From the NCBI GenBank assembly GCA_964620345.1, contig CAZUHK010000031.1, positions 1 to 20,110 on the forward strand: DNA of 20,110 bases. Reading direction: 5' to 3'. Of this stretch, positions 7,083 to 14,179 are shown piece by piece (positions within the stretch are counted from its first letter, which is position 1; every line of letters begins with the position of its first letter). The notes below the pieces were generated by a model. The model was given only the letters and a program-made list of their open reading frames with translations, ran no database searches and had not been told where the DNA came from. This DNA comes from CAZUHK01 sp964620345. GTDB taxonomy: Bacteria; Planctomycetota; Phycisphaerae; Phycisphaerales; Zrk34. A program made the position numbers and the translations under genes.

Positions 7083-8024
7083 ATGAGTACGCTGGATATT
7101 TCGCAGCACGGCCGCGTCCGATCCGCCGACGATGGCATCGGGCCCGAGCAGGTGGAATTCTTTGGCGAGCAGGGATTCCTCGTCGTCGAAAACGCGCTGA
7201 CCGCCGACGAGGTCGATGAGCTTCGTGTCGACGCCGTGGCGATCTGTCGCGGCGACCGTGGCCGGTACGGCGGCTGGGTCGGCCCGCACGAGGGCCAGTC
7301 CGACGAACAGGTCATGCGCCAGTACCTGTGCATCCACTTCCCGCACAAGTGCAGCGACGTGATGCGCCGCTACCTCGCCCACCGCGCGATGGTCGACGTG
7401 CTGAGCAAGGTGATCGGCCCGAACGTCAAGTGCATGCAGTCGATGCTGTTCATCAAGGCCGCGGGCAAACCCGGGCAGGCCTGGCACCAGGACGAGGACT
7501 ACATCCCCACGCGCGACCGATCGCTGGCCGGCGGGTGGATCGCCCTGGACGACGCGACGGTCGACAACGGCTGCCTCTGGGTCATCCCCGGCTCGCACAA
7601 GCCCGGCATCCTCTGGCCTCAGCGCGAGCACGACGACCGCCGATTCGACTGCGCCGCCGAGTCGTATCAGTTCCCCTACACCGACGACGACGCGGTGCCC
7701 GTCGAGGTGCCGGCCGGGGCGATCGTGTTCTTCAACGGCTACCTGCTGCACCGCTCGCTGCCGAACAAGCGCACGGTCGGCTATCGGCGTTGCCTGGTGA
7801 ACCACTACATGAGCGCTGAATCGCTGCTGCCCTGGCGGCACGGCAAAGACCTGGAAGGCCCGGTCGCCAAGGCCGACCATCGCGACATCGTCATGATCTG
7901 CGGCGAAGACCCCTACGCCTGCATGGGCACCGAGAATCTGCACCAGCCCCACGTCCGCGCCAGCGGCGAAGGCGGCTGTCACAGCTCCGGCAAGCCCAAG
8001 CCCGAAGAACAGCTCACCGAGTGA
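7083..8024 (+). CDS. Phytanoyl-CoA dioxygenase (PhyH) family Fe(II)/2-oxoglutarate oxygenase
   Basis: A 313-residue soluble non-haem iron oxygenase. The double-stranded beta-helix core shows the iron facial triad: H135 and D137 in WHQDEDY and the distal H223 in GYLLHRSLPNKR. An Arg pair 12-13 residues later (235-236) fits 2-oxoglutarate binding. GCLWVIPGSHKPG is a family hallmark. The N-terminal EQVEFFGEQGFLVVENAL is the usual PhyH opening. These enzymes hydroxylate many small molecules, and the substrate cannot be read from sequence. ATG 7083 is chosen because GGGAG sits 8 bp upstream; the ATG at 7068 would overlap that ribosome site. The tail after about residue 265 is rich in Gly, His and Cys and lies outside the core. 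It converges on the SRAP gene with only 9 bp between the stops. Confidence 0.9.
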   Translation: MSTLDISQHGRVRSADDGIGPEQVEFFGEQGFLVVENALTADEVDELRVDAVAICRGDRGRYGGWVGPHEGQSDEQVMRQYLCIHFPHKCSDVMRRYLAHRAMVDVLSKVIGPNVKCMQSMLFIKAAGKPGQAWHQDEDYIPTRDRSLAGGWIALDDATVDNGCLWVIPGSHKPGILWPQREHDDRRFDCAAESYQFPYTDDDAVPVEVPAGAIVFFNGYLLHRSLPNKRTVGYRRCLVNHYMSAESLLPWRHGKDLEGPVAKADHRDIVMICGEDPYACMGTENLHQPHVRASGEGGCHSSGKPKPEEQLTE

Positions 8025-8026
8025 GC
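8012..8026. other. Small palindrome at the convergent gene ends
   Basis: GCTCAC-CGA-GTGAGC is a perfect 6-bp stem with a 3-nt loop spanning the dioxygenase stop codon. It lies between two convergent genes whose stops are 9 bp apart. There is no T tract, so any role in ending transcription in both directions is only a possibility. Confidence 0.3.
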
Positions 8027-8033
8027 CGGTCGC

Positions 8034-8753
8034 TCAATCGAACAGGCCAACGTCCGCCGGTTCGAGGCATGCCTCGTCATCGTTCTTCGGTGAGTTGACG
8101 CGCGGGCTCACGGCGGTGGCCCGCATGCGGTCGGCGGGGAACGGCTCGAGCAGGTCGGCCACATCGCCGGGGCCGTTGGCGTCCGCGTCGAGCCAGCGGG
8201 CGTAGTCGGCGTGGTCCACCACCACCGGCATGCGGTCGTGGATGCCCTTCATCAGAGCGTTGGGCCGGGTCGTGAGGATCGTGCAGGTGATCCGCGGCCG
8301 CTCGCCCTCGCCGCCCTGCCAGCATTCCCACAGCCCGGCCATGGCGAACAGCGATTCATCGGCCATACGGATGGCGTACGGCTGTTTGCGGGCCTTGGGG
8401 TTGTCGGGGCTCTTCTTCCACTCGTAGAACCCATCGGCGGGGATCAGGCAGCGGCGCTGCTTCATCGCGTTGCGGAAGTAGGGCTTGCCCGCCGCATCTT
8501 CGCCGCGGGCGTTGATCGGCCGCGGGCCGCCGTCCGGATCCTTCGCCCACGCGGGCACCAGGCCCCACTGCATGCTCTCCAACTTCCGGTCGCCCGACTC
8601 ACGCGAGCGGCGTACGACGGGGATGTGCTGCGACGGCGCGATGTTGTACCGCGGCCGCGGCGACGGGCCGGCTTCGCCCTCGAAAAACTCACGGATGACG
8701 AACTGCTCAACGACCCGATCGGTCGGCGATGTCAGGAAGTAGCGTCCGCACAT
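8034..8753 (-). CDS. yedK: SOS response-associated peptidase (SRAP/YedK/HMCES family)
   Basis: A 239-residue SRAP protein. The family forms a stable thiazolidine crosslink between its N-terminal Cys and abasic sites in single-stranded DNA, protecting forks. The key residues are all present: Cys2 directly after the initiator Met (MCGRYF), Asn81 in PINARGE, Glu111 in GFYEW and His172 in IHDRMPV. NIAPSQ and MQWGLVPAWA are typical family blocks. Because Cys2 must become the N-terminus, the start at 8753 is secure. It begins 20 bp after the dxs stop on the same strand and is probably the last gene of the ispA-dxs unit. A repair protein in an isoprenoid operon has no obvious functional logic. Confidence 0.95.
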   Translation of the reverse strand: MCGRYFLTSPTDRVVEQFVIREFFEGEAGPSPRPRYNIAPSQHIPVVRRSRESGDRKLESMQWGLVPAWAKDPDGGPRPINARGEDAAGKPYFRNAMKQRRCLIPADGFYEWKKSPDNPKARKQPYAIRMADESLFAMAGLWECWQGGEGERPRITCTILTTRPNALMKGIHDRMPVVVDHADYARWLDADANGPGDVADLLEPFPADRMRATAVSPRVNSPKNDDEACLEPADVGLFD

Positions 8754-8773
8754 GGCCCGATCTTTCGTCGGCG

Positions 8774-10702
8774 CTACTTGCCCACGTGCTGCGCCGCATC
8801 GGCTTCGACGTACACCTGCGGCTTGACGCCCAGCACCTGGCGGACCTTACGGGCGATGCCGGCCGGATCGATGCCGGCTTCATTGAGCTGATCCCCGCGG
8901 CCGGCCTGGTGGATGAACCGGTCGGGCAGGCCCAGGCGGTGGATGCCGCGGGTGTCCAGTCCGGCTTGGGCGGCGGCTTCGAGCACGGCCGTGCCGAACC
9001 CGCCGATCGTCGCGTGGTCTTCCACCGTCAGAATCGGCACGCCGGCGCGGATCAGCTTCTCGATCAGCTCGGCGTCCACCGGCTTGGCGAAGCGTGCGTC
9101 GTACACCGCGATGGACCGGCCTTGCCTGGCAAGCTCATCGCGGGCGGCCAGCGCGTGGTTGGCCGGGAAGCCGTAGGCGAGGATCGCCAGGTCGCTGCCC
9201 TCGGCCAGCAGCGCGGCCTTGCCCAGGGCGAACGGCTCGGGGTGCTCGTCGGCCGGTGGGGTCGGCACGCTGTCGCGCGGGTAGCGCAACGCGCTGGGCC
9301 CGTCGTCGTGGGTCCGCATGAACCCAAGGGCCGCCTTGAGCGTCGGCTCGTCCATCGCGGCCATGAGCACGAAGCCCGGCAGCGAGCGGAGAAACGCGAC
9401 GTCGAGAAACCCGTGGTGTACCGCGCCGTCGCCGCCGACCAGGCCCGCGCGGTCCATGCAGAACCGCACCGGCAGGCCCTGCAACGCCACCTCCTGGAAG
9501 CACTGGTCGAACCCGCGCTGCAGGAACGTCGAGTAGATCGTGGCGAACGGCCGCAGGCCCGTCTTGGCCATGCCCGCCATCATGTCCACCGCGTGGCTCT
9601 CGGCGATGCCCACGTCGAACGCCCGATCGGGAAACCGCGGGATCACCTTGTTCAGCCCCGTCCCATCGGGCATGCCCGCGGTGACGCAGGTGATCTTCGG
9701 ATCCTCGCTCATCAGCTCGATCAGCGCATCGGCGTAGGCCGCGGTGAACGCCCGGCCGCTGCTCTTGAGCTCGGCGCGGCAGCCGTTGATGACGAACGGC
9801 TTGGGCGAGTGGAACGTCGTCGCATCGCCCTCAGAAAAATCGTACCCCTTGCCCTTGGTGGTCTTGCAGTGCAGGAGCATGGGCTGATCGATCTGCTTGA
9901 GCTCGGTGAGCATCTCGATCATCGCTTCCATGTCGTGCCCGTCGATCGGGCCGATGCACGCCAGGCCGAAGTGCTCGAACATGTGGTCGTGTTCGATCGC
10001 GGCCTTGGTCATCTCGCCCAGGCGGTGATAGGCCTCTTCGAGCAGGTTCCCGCCGGGCACGTGCTGCAGCATCTCATGCGCTCGGCCCTTGACGTTCTTA
10101 TAGGTCTTGGAGACGCGCACGCGGTCGAAGTAGCCGGCCAGCGCGCCCTGGGGTCGGCCGATCGACATGCCGTTGTCATTGAGCACGACCAGGAACTGCC
10201 GCTTGAGCGTGCCGGCGTTGTTGAGGCCTTCGAGCGCGGTGCCGTTGACGATCGACGAATCGCCGACCAGCGCGACGGTCTTGCGGTCGGCTTGGCCGTT
10301 GATCTGGTCGCCGCGGGCCATGCCCACGGCGGTGGCGATGGCGGTGCCGGCGTGGCCGACGCTGAACAGGTCGAAATCGCTCTCGCGCGGCTCGGGGAAG
10401 CCGGCCATGCCCTCGCGCGTGCGCAGCTTGCTGAGCATCGGCAACCGGCCGGTCAGCAGCTTGTGCGGATAGCACTGGTGGCCGACGTCGAACAGCAGCC
10501 GGTCGTAGCTGAAGTCGAACACGTAATGCAGGGCGATGGTCAGCTCGACCACGCCGAGGTTGGGCGCGAAGTGCCCGCCGGTGCGGGAGACCTGATCGCA
10601 GATGGCGTGTCGGATGTCCGCGGCCAGTTCCGGCAGTTGGGCGATGTCGAGCCGCTTGAGGTCGGCCGGGGACGGGATCGATTGAAGAAGGGCCTGGGTC
10701 AT
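8774..10702 (-). CDS. dxs: 1-deoxy-D-xylulose-5-phosphate synthase
   Basis: DXS condenses pyruvate and glyceraldehyde-3-phosphate, using thiamine diphosphate and Mg, in the first step of the MEP pathway. The protein has about 642 residues, close to the family norm of 620-640. Visible landmarks are TGGHFAPNLG near the N-terminus, DVGHQCYPHK, the Mg/ThDP motif GDSSIVNG (usually GDGALTAG) with NDNGMS about 28 residues on, GIAESHAV with the catalytic Glu at about 368 (usually AEQHAV), the Tyr in FATIYSTFLQR, and DRAGLVGGDGAVHHG. Several motif residues differ from the textbook enzyme, but the catalytic ones are kept. ATG 10702 matches the usual N-terminus; AGAGG is 13 bp upstream, rather far. ATG 10744 would add 14 residues. 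It is the middle gene of ispA-dxs-SRAP. Confidence 0.95.
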   Translation of the reverse strand: MTQALLQSIPSPADLKRLDIAQLPELAADIRHAICDQVSRTGGHFAPNLGVVELTIALHYVFDFSYDRLLFDVGHQCYPHKLLTGRLPMLSKLRTREGMAGFPEPRESDFDLFSVGHAGTAIATAVGMARGDQINGQADRKTVALVGDSSIVNGTALEGLNNAGTLKRQFLVVLNDNGMSIGRPQGALAGYFDRVRVSKTYKNVKGRAHEMLQHVPGGNLLEEAYHRLGEMTKAAIEHDHMFEHFGLACIGPIDGHDMEAMIEMLTELKQIDQPMLLHCKTTKGKGYDFSEGDATTFHSPKPFVINGCRAELKSSGRAFTAAYADALIELMSEDPKITCVTAGMPDGTGLNKVIPRFPDRAFDVGIAESHAVDMMAGMAKTGLRPFATIYSTFLQRGFDQCFQEVALQGLPVRFCMDRAGLVGGDGAVHHGFLDVAFLRSLPGFVLMAAMDEPTLKAALGFMRTHDDGPSALRYPRDSVPTPPADEHPEPFALGKAALLAEGSDLAILAYGFPANHALAARDELARQGRSIAVYDARFAKPVDAELIEKLIRAGVPILTVEDHATIGGFGTAVLEAAAQAGLDTRGIHRLGLPDRFIHQAGRGDQLNEAGIDPAGIARKVRQVLGVKPQVYVEADAAQHVGK

Positions 10703-10826
10703 GGGGGTGTTCTTGCCTCTCTTGGTGCTTGGTCGGTCGGTCATGTGCCGCTGGCCCGGCGGGCGCAGCGGGCGGCCTTGCCCTTGCCGTTGCGCGGTCG
10801 GTCGGGGTGTTCGGCGGCGGGGGTCA

Positions 10827-11729
10827 TCACTTGGTTCTCACGGCCAGGTAAGCGCAGATCTCGTGCAGCGGCGTCGCGGCGTCGCCGAGATCGGCCAGGG
10901 CTTGCGTCGCGTCGTCGGCCAGGCGGTCGATCTCGCGGCGGCTGGCGTCCAGGCCCAGCACCGCGGGATAGGTCAGCTTGTTCTGATCGACATCCTTGCC
11001 CGCGGTCTTGCCCAGGTGCTCGGTGGTCTGGGTGACGTCGAGCACATCGTCGACGATCTGGAACATCAGGCCGATCGCCTCGCCGTAGCGGCTGAGCGAG
11101 GCCAGATGCGCATCGCTCGCCTCGCCGCACCGGGCGCCCATGCGGACCGCGGCGCGGATCAGGGCGCCGGTCTTGTGCCGGTGAATCGTCTGCAGGCGCG
11201 CCAGCGGTTCGAGGTCGGCGTCGAAGTCCGGCAGGGTGTCGTACACCTGCCCGGCGATCATGTCGTTGGTGCCCGCGGTCAGCTCCGCGGCGATCTGCCC
11301 GGCCAGCGACACGGGATGCACCTGCGTGAGGATCAGGTCGTAGGCCAGCGTCATCATCGCGTCGCCGGCGAGGATGGCCATGGCCTCATCGGTATGCCGG
11401 TGCAGCGTGGGCCGGCCGCGGCGCAGGTCGTCGTCGTCCATCGCCGGCAGGTCGTCGTGAACCAGGGAAAAGGCGTGGATCAGCTCGATCGCCGCGGCGG
11501 CGGGCATGGCCCGGGCCTCGCTGCCGCCCACGGCGCAGCAGGCGTGGACGACCAGCAGCGGCCGCATCCGCTTGCCCGGCCCCAGAGCCGCGTACTTCAC
11601 CGCGTCCCGCAGGTTGGTCGGCATGGCGCGGCTGTCGAGAAACCGGGCGAGATAGGCGTCGACCCGCTCGGCCGGCGCGGTCAATGCCTGCGGCGAGGCC
11701 GAGTCGGTTGTCGTGGCGGGTGAAGTCAT
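10827..11729 (-). CDS. ispA: Polyprenyl synthetase, probably farnesyl diphosphate synthase
   Basis: A 300-residue short-chain trans-prenyltransferase that condenses DMAPP with IPP. It has GPGKRMRP for IPP binding, the first Asp-rich motif DDLPAMD (92-98) with the two-residue bacterial insertion, DDDDLRRGRPT after it, and the second motif DDVLD (227-231). The residue five before the first motif is Phe87. In this family an aromatic residue there usually limits the product to C15, so FPP is the best guess, which also suits the squalene operon nearby. Geranylgeranyl diphosphate cannot be excluded. GGAAA lies about 10 bp before the ATG. It is the first gene of a minus-strand operon with dxs and SRAP and has a near-consensus promoter. 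The 124-bp gap before dxs contains a direct repeat of GGTCGGTCGG. Confidence 0.93.
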   Translation of the reverse strand: MTSPATTTDSASPQALTAPAERVDAYLARFLDSRAMPTNLRDAVKYAALGPGKRMRPLLVVHACCAVGGSEARAMPAAAAIELIHAFSLVHDDLPAMDDDDLRRGRPTLHRHTDEAMAILAGDAMMTLAYDLILTQVHPVSLAGQIAAELTAGTNDMIAGQVYDTLPDFDADLEPLARLQTIHRHKTGALIRAAVRMGARCGEASDAHLASLSRYGEAIGLMFQIVDDVLDVTQTTEHLGKTAGKDVDQNKLTYPAVLGLDASRREIDRLADDATQALADLGDAATPLHEICAYLAVRTK

Positions 11730-11765
11730 TCAGGGCGTTTCCGCGGCGGCGTCGGTGGATGAATC

Positions 11766-11794
11766 ATTATAAGGCCGTTTGCGTCCGATGCCAT
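11766..11794 (-). promoter_or_regulatory. Near-consensus promoter for ispA-dxs-SRAP
   Basis: On the minus strand ATGGCA (11794-11789) is followed after exactly 17 bp by a perfect TATAAT (11771-11766). The start would be near 11759, giving a leader of about 30 nt. It lies between the murG stop and the ispA start, so this MEP/prenyl operon is transcribed separately from murG. Confidence 0.8.
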
Positions 11795-11816
11795 CGCGAC
11801 CGGCCGCTTGAAGCGA

Positions 11817-12917
11817 TCAGCCGTGCAGCAGGATGGCGGCCAGTTCCGCCGCGCCGTTCGGCGCGAAAAGGGCCGCGAAGCGTTGGCGCATCTCCGTCAG
11901 GCGTCCGGGGTTTGTCGCGAAATCGTCCAGCAGCAGGCCCAGTTGATCGGCGTTGGTCGTCGGGTCGATTTCATCGTGCAGCACCACCGCCGCGCCCGCG
12001 TCGTGCAGGGGCACGACGTTGCGTTTCTGATGCTCGTCCTTGTGGTAGGGATACGGCAGGAAAATGGTCGGCACGGCGTTGGCGCGGACTTCCGCGGCGC
12101 TGCCGGCACCGGCGCGGCTGATCGCCAGGTCCGCCGCGGCCCAGGCCCGGCCCATCTGCTGCACCGATGGCAGCACCCGCCCGGCCACGCCCGCCGCTTC
12201 ATATGCCTCGGCCGCCGCCGCCGTGTTGCCCTTGCCCGCCAGGTGCAGCACCTGCCACGCCGCGAGCTTGCCCCGCCGGGCCAGCTCGATCATCGCGCGG
12301 TTCAGCGATTGGGCGCCCTGGCTGGCGCCGGTGACCAGCAGCGTCGGCCGGTCGGGCTCAAGCTGTAGGGCTTTGCGTGCCTCGGCCGGCGGCTCATCGG
12401 CCAGCGCGGCCTTGCGCAAGGGAAAACCGATCCGCCGCACGTGCCGGCCCAGGCCCGGCGTGTCATGCACCGTACACACCAGGTCGCATCGTGAGGCCAG
12501 GCGACGATTGGCTTTGCCCGCCACCGCGTCGAGGTTCACCAGCATCCGCCGCACGCCCGCCCGCTGGGCCGCGATCACCACCGGGCCGCTGACGTAACCG
12601 CCCATCGCGACGACCGTGTCGATCCGGCGCTCGGCGATCAGCCGATGCACGATGCCCACGCTCTGCCACAACCGCCAGCCGAAGCCCGGCAGCTCCCACG
12701 CTCGCGCCCCGGGCAGCCCGACGACCGGCAGGGGTGTGAACGATTGGCCGTGCTCGCGCAGCAGGTCCGCGTCCAGCGGGCGCTGCGAGCAGGCGAAGTG
12801 GACGTCCGGCATCGCGTCGCCGGCCTGCTCGGCCAACTGCTCGACCACCGCCAGCGAAGGGAAGATGTGCCCGCCCGTGCCCCCGCCGGCAAACAGGATG
12901 GCTTGCGTCTGCGCCAT
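11817..12917 (-). CDS. murG: MurG, lipid II synthase (divergent)
   Basis: MurG transfers GlcNAc from UDP-GlcNAc to lipid I at the inner face of the membrane, giving lipid II. The protein has 366 residues and two Rossmann-like GT-B halves. The N-terminal loop GGGTGGHIFPSLAV (11-24), GGYVSGP (106-112), GASQGAQSLN (197-206), SRAGAGSAAEV (267-277) and PYPYHKDEHQKRN (288-300) match MurG blocks in order. One block is unusual: the normal HEQNxxPGxxNR reads VNLDAVAGKANR (127-138), losing the His-Glu-Gln and the Pro. The order ftsW-murG supports the identity. The start is 3 bp after the ftsW stop, with GGGA about 8 bp upstream inside the end of ftsW, suggesting translational coupling. Confidence 0.9.
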   Translation of the reverse strand: MAQTQAILFAGGGTGGHIFPSLAVVEQLAEQAGDAMPDVHFACSQRPLDADLLREHGQSFTPLPVVGLPGARAWELPGFGWRLWQSVGIVHRLIAERRIDTVVAMGGYVSGPVVIAAQRAGVRRMLVNLDAVAGKANRRLASRCDLVCTVHDTPGLGRHVRRIGFPLRKAALADEPPAEARKALQLEPDRPTLLVTGASQGAQSLNRAMIELARRGKLAAWQVLHLAGKGNTAAAAEAYEAAGVAGRVLPSVQQMGRAWAAADLAISRAGAGSAAEVRANAVPTIFLPYPYHKDEHQKRNVVPLHDAGAAVVLHDEIDPTTNADQLGLLLDDFATNPGRLTEMRQRFAALFAPNGAAELAAILLHG

Positions 12918-12920
12918 CGT

Positions 12921-14120
12921 CTATCCCGTGGGGTAACCCGATGCGCTGATGGAAACCACCGGCGGGGCCACCGGCTCGTGGTGCGGCCGGTCGGCGCGTC
13001 GCTCGACGGCCGCGTCGATCTGGTTGAGCCGATCCACCGCGATCACCAGGCCGATCGCCGCGGCGGTCATCACCCAGCCCGTGCCCCCGGCGCTGAGCAG
13101 CGGCAGGGCGATGCCCTTGGTGGGCACGACCACGGTGACCACCGCGATGTTCATCACCGCCTGGACGCCGACCATGAGCATCACGCCCAGCGCCAGCAGC
13201 CGGCCGAAGGCGAAGCGGCAATCGCGCGCCACGCCGAACATCGTCCACAACATCACCAGCAGCAGCCCGACGACCAGCACCGCGCCGCCCATGCCCAGCT
13301 CTTCGACGATCACGGCGAACACGCCGTCGGTCGTGTCGGCCGGGAGGTAGCCCTGCTTGACGATGCCGTTGCCCAGGCCGCGCCCGCCATCGGCGATCGC
13401 GGCCATCATCTGGATCGGCTGGTAGCCGGCGCCCTGGGCGTCGGCGAAGGGGTTGACGAACGTGGCCAGCCGCTGCATCCGGTACTCGGAGCCGGCGATC
13501 ATGTACGCCACACCGGCCAGGCCGATCGGCGCCAGCGACGCCAGTTGCCACAGCCGCGCCCCGCCGGCCAGCAGCAGCGCCCCGCCCACGCCGCCGATGA
13601 GCACCGCCGTGCCCAGGTCTTCGATGATAATCAGGCCGGTGATGACCCCCAGCACCGCCAGGGCCGGCATCAGGCCGTGGGCGAAGCGGTGCATCGCCCC
13701 CGCCCGCCGCGCCGCCCACCAGGCCAGCGCGATCACGGTGATCCACTTGGCCAGTTCGCTGGGCTGAAACGTCAGCCCCCACGACCGCGGCCCCAGAAAC
13801 AGCCACCGCCGCGAGGCATTGATCTCCGCCCCCAGCCCCGGCACCAGCACCACCACGCACAGGCCGATCGCCAGGGGCACCAGCCACGGCACGGGGTTGC
13901 AGATGCTCCGCGTCTGATAGATGCCGCGCAGGTCCAGCCGGGCCGCGATGAGCATCGCCGCGATCGCCAGCGCCGCGTAGATCACCGGCCGCCCGGTCAG
14001 CAGGTCCAGCACGCCGAACGATTCACCGCCGACGCCCAGCGCCGCCGACTGGGTCATCAGCGCCGCCAGCCCCAGCGTGGCGACCACCGTCCAAAGCAAT
14101 AGCTGGCCCCTCGTCGGCAT
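12921..14120 (-). CDS. ftsW: FtsW/RodA family (SEDS) peptidoglycan glycosyltransferase
   Basis: A polytopic membrane protein of 399 residues with about nine or ten hydrophobic segments. SEDS proteins polymerise lipid II together with a class B penicillin-binding protein at the division site (FtsW) or along the wall (RodA). Signatures are FQPSELAK (118-125), TTDGVFAVIVEELG with the SEDS Asp at about 265, and PLLSAGGTG (340-348), the PxxSxGG motif. Linkage to murG favours FtsW over RodA. The C-terminal 30-40 residues are soluble and Pro-rich. ATG 14120 is chosen because the preceding 13 codons from a TTG at 14159 look non-coding and a GATAAC box lies 6 bp upstream. No Shine-Dalgarno is seen, so the mRNA may be leaderless. 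Confidence 0.92.
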   Translation of the reverse strand: MPTRGQLLLWTVVATLGLAALMTQSAALGVGGESFGVLDLLTGRPVIYAALAIAAMLIAARLDLRGIYQTRSICNPVPWLVPLAIGLCVVVLVPGLGAEINASRRWLFLGPRSWGLTFQPSELAKWITVIALAWWAARRAGAMHRFAHGLMPALAVLGVITGLIIIEDLGTAVLIGGVGGALLLAGGARLWQLASLAPIGLAGVAYMIAGSEYRMQRLATFVNPFADAQGAGYQPIQMMAAIADGGRGLGNGIVKQGYLPADTTDGVFAVIVEELGMGGAVLVVGLLLVMLWTMFGVARDCRFAFGRLLALGVMLMVGVQAVMNIAVVTVVVPTKGIALPLLSAGGTGWVMTAAAIGLVIAVDRLNQIDAAVERRADRPHHEPVAPPVVSISASGYPTG

Positions 14121-14126
14121 GCGTCT

Positions 14127-14132
14127 GTTATC
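14127..14132 (-). promoter_or_regulatory. -10-like box directly before ftsW
   Basis: GATAAC on the minus strand (four of six matches to TATAAT) ends 6 bp before the ftsW ATG. Transcription would begin at the ATG itself. There is no Shine-Dalgarno in the 59-bp divergent gap and no recognisable -35. Confidence 0.35.
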
Positions 14133-14166
14133 GGCCGACGCCGTCGCCACGCTCCACAACCGCGGG

Positions 14167-14172
14167 TACGAT
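14167..14172 (+). promoter_or_regulatory. -10-like box directly before the M20 dipeptidase
   Basis: TACGAT ends 7 bp before the ATG at 14180, so the expected start site is at or next to that codon. It faces the ftsW box across the divergent gap. No -35 and no Shine-Dalgarno are visible. Confidence 0.35.
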
Positions 14173-14179
14173 GCGGCCC

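Noticed and set aside
7083..8024. Assignment of the PhyH-family enzyme to ectoine hydroxylase or another specific substrate
   Set aside because: Only the iron triad and general family blocks are visible; no neighbouring pathway genes point to a substrate.
8729..11035. Long plus-strand open frame opposite SRAP, dxs and part of ispA
   Set aside because: The minus-strand genes are unmistakable; this frame is their antisense shadow.
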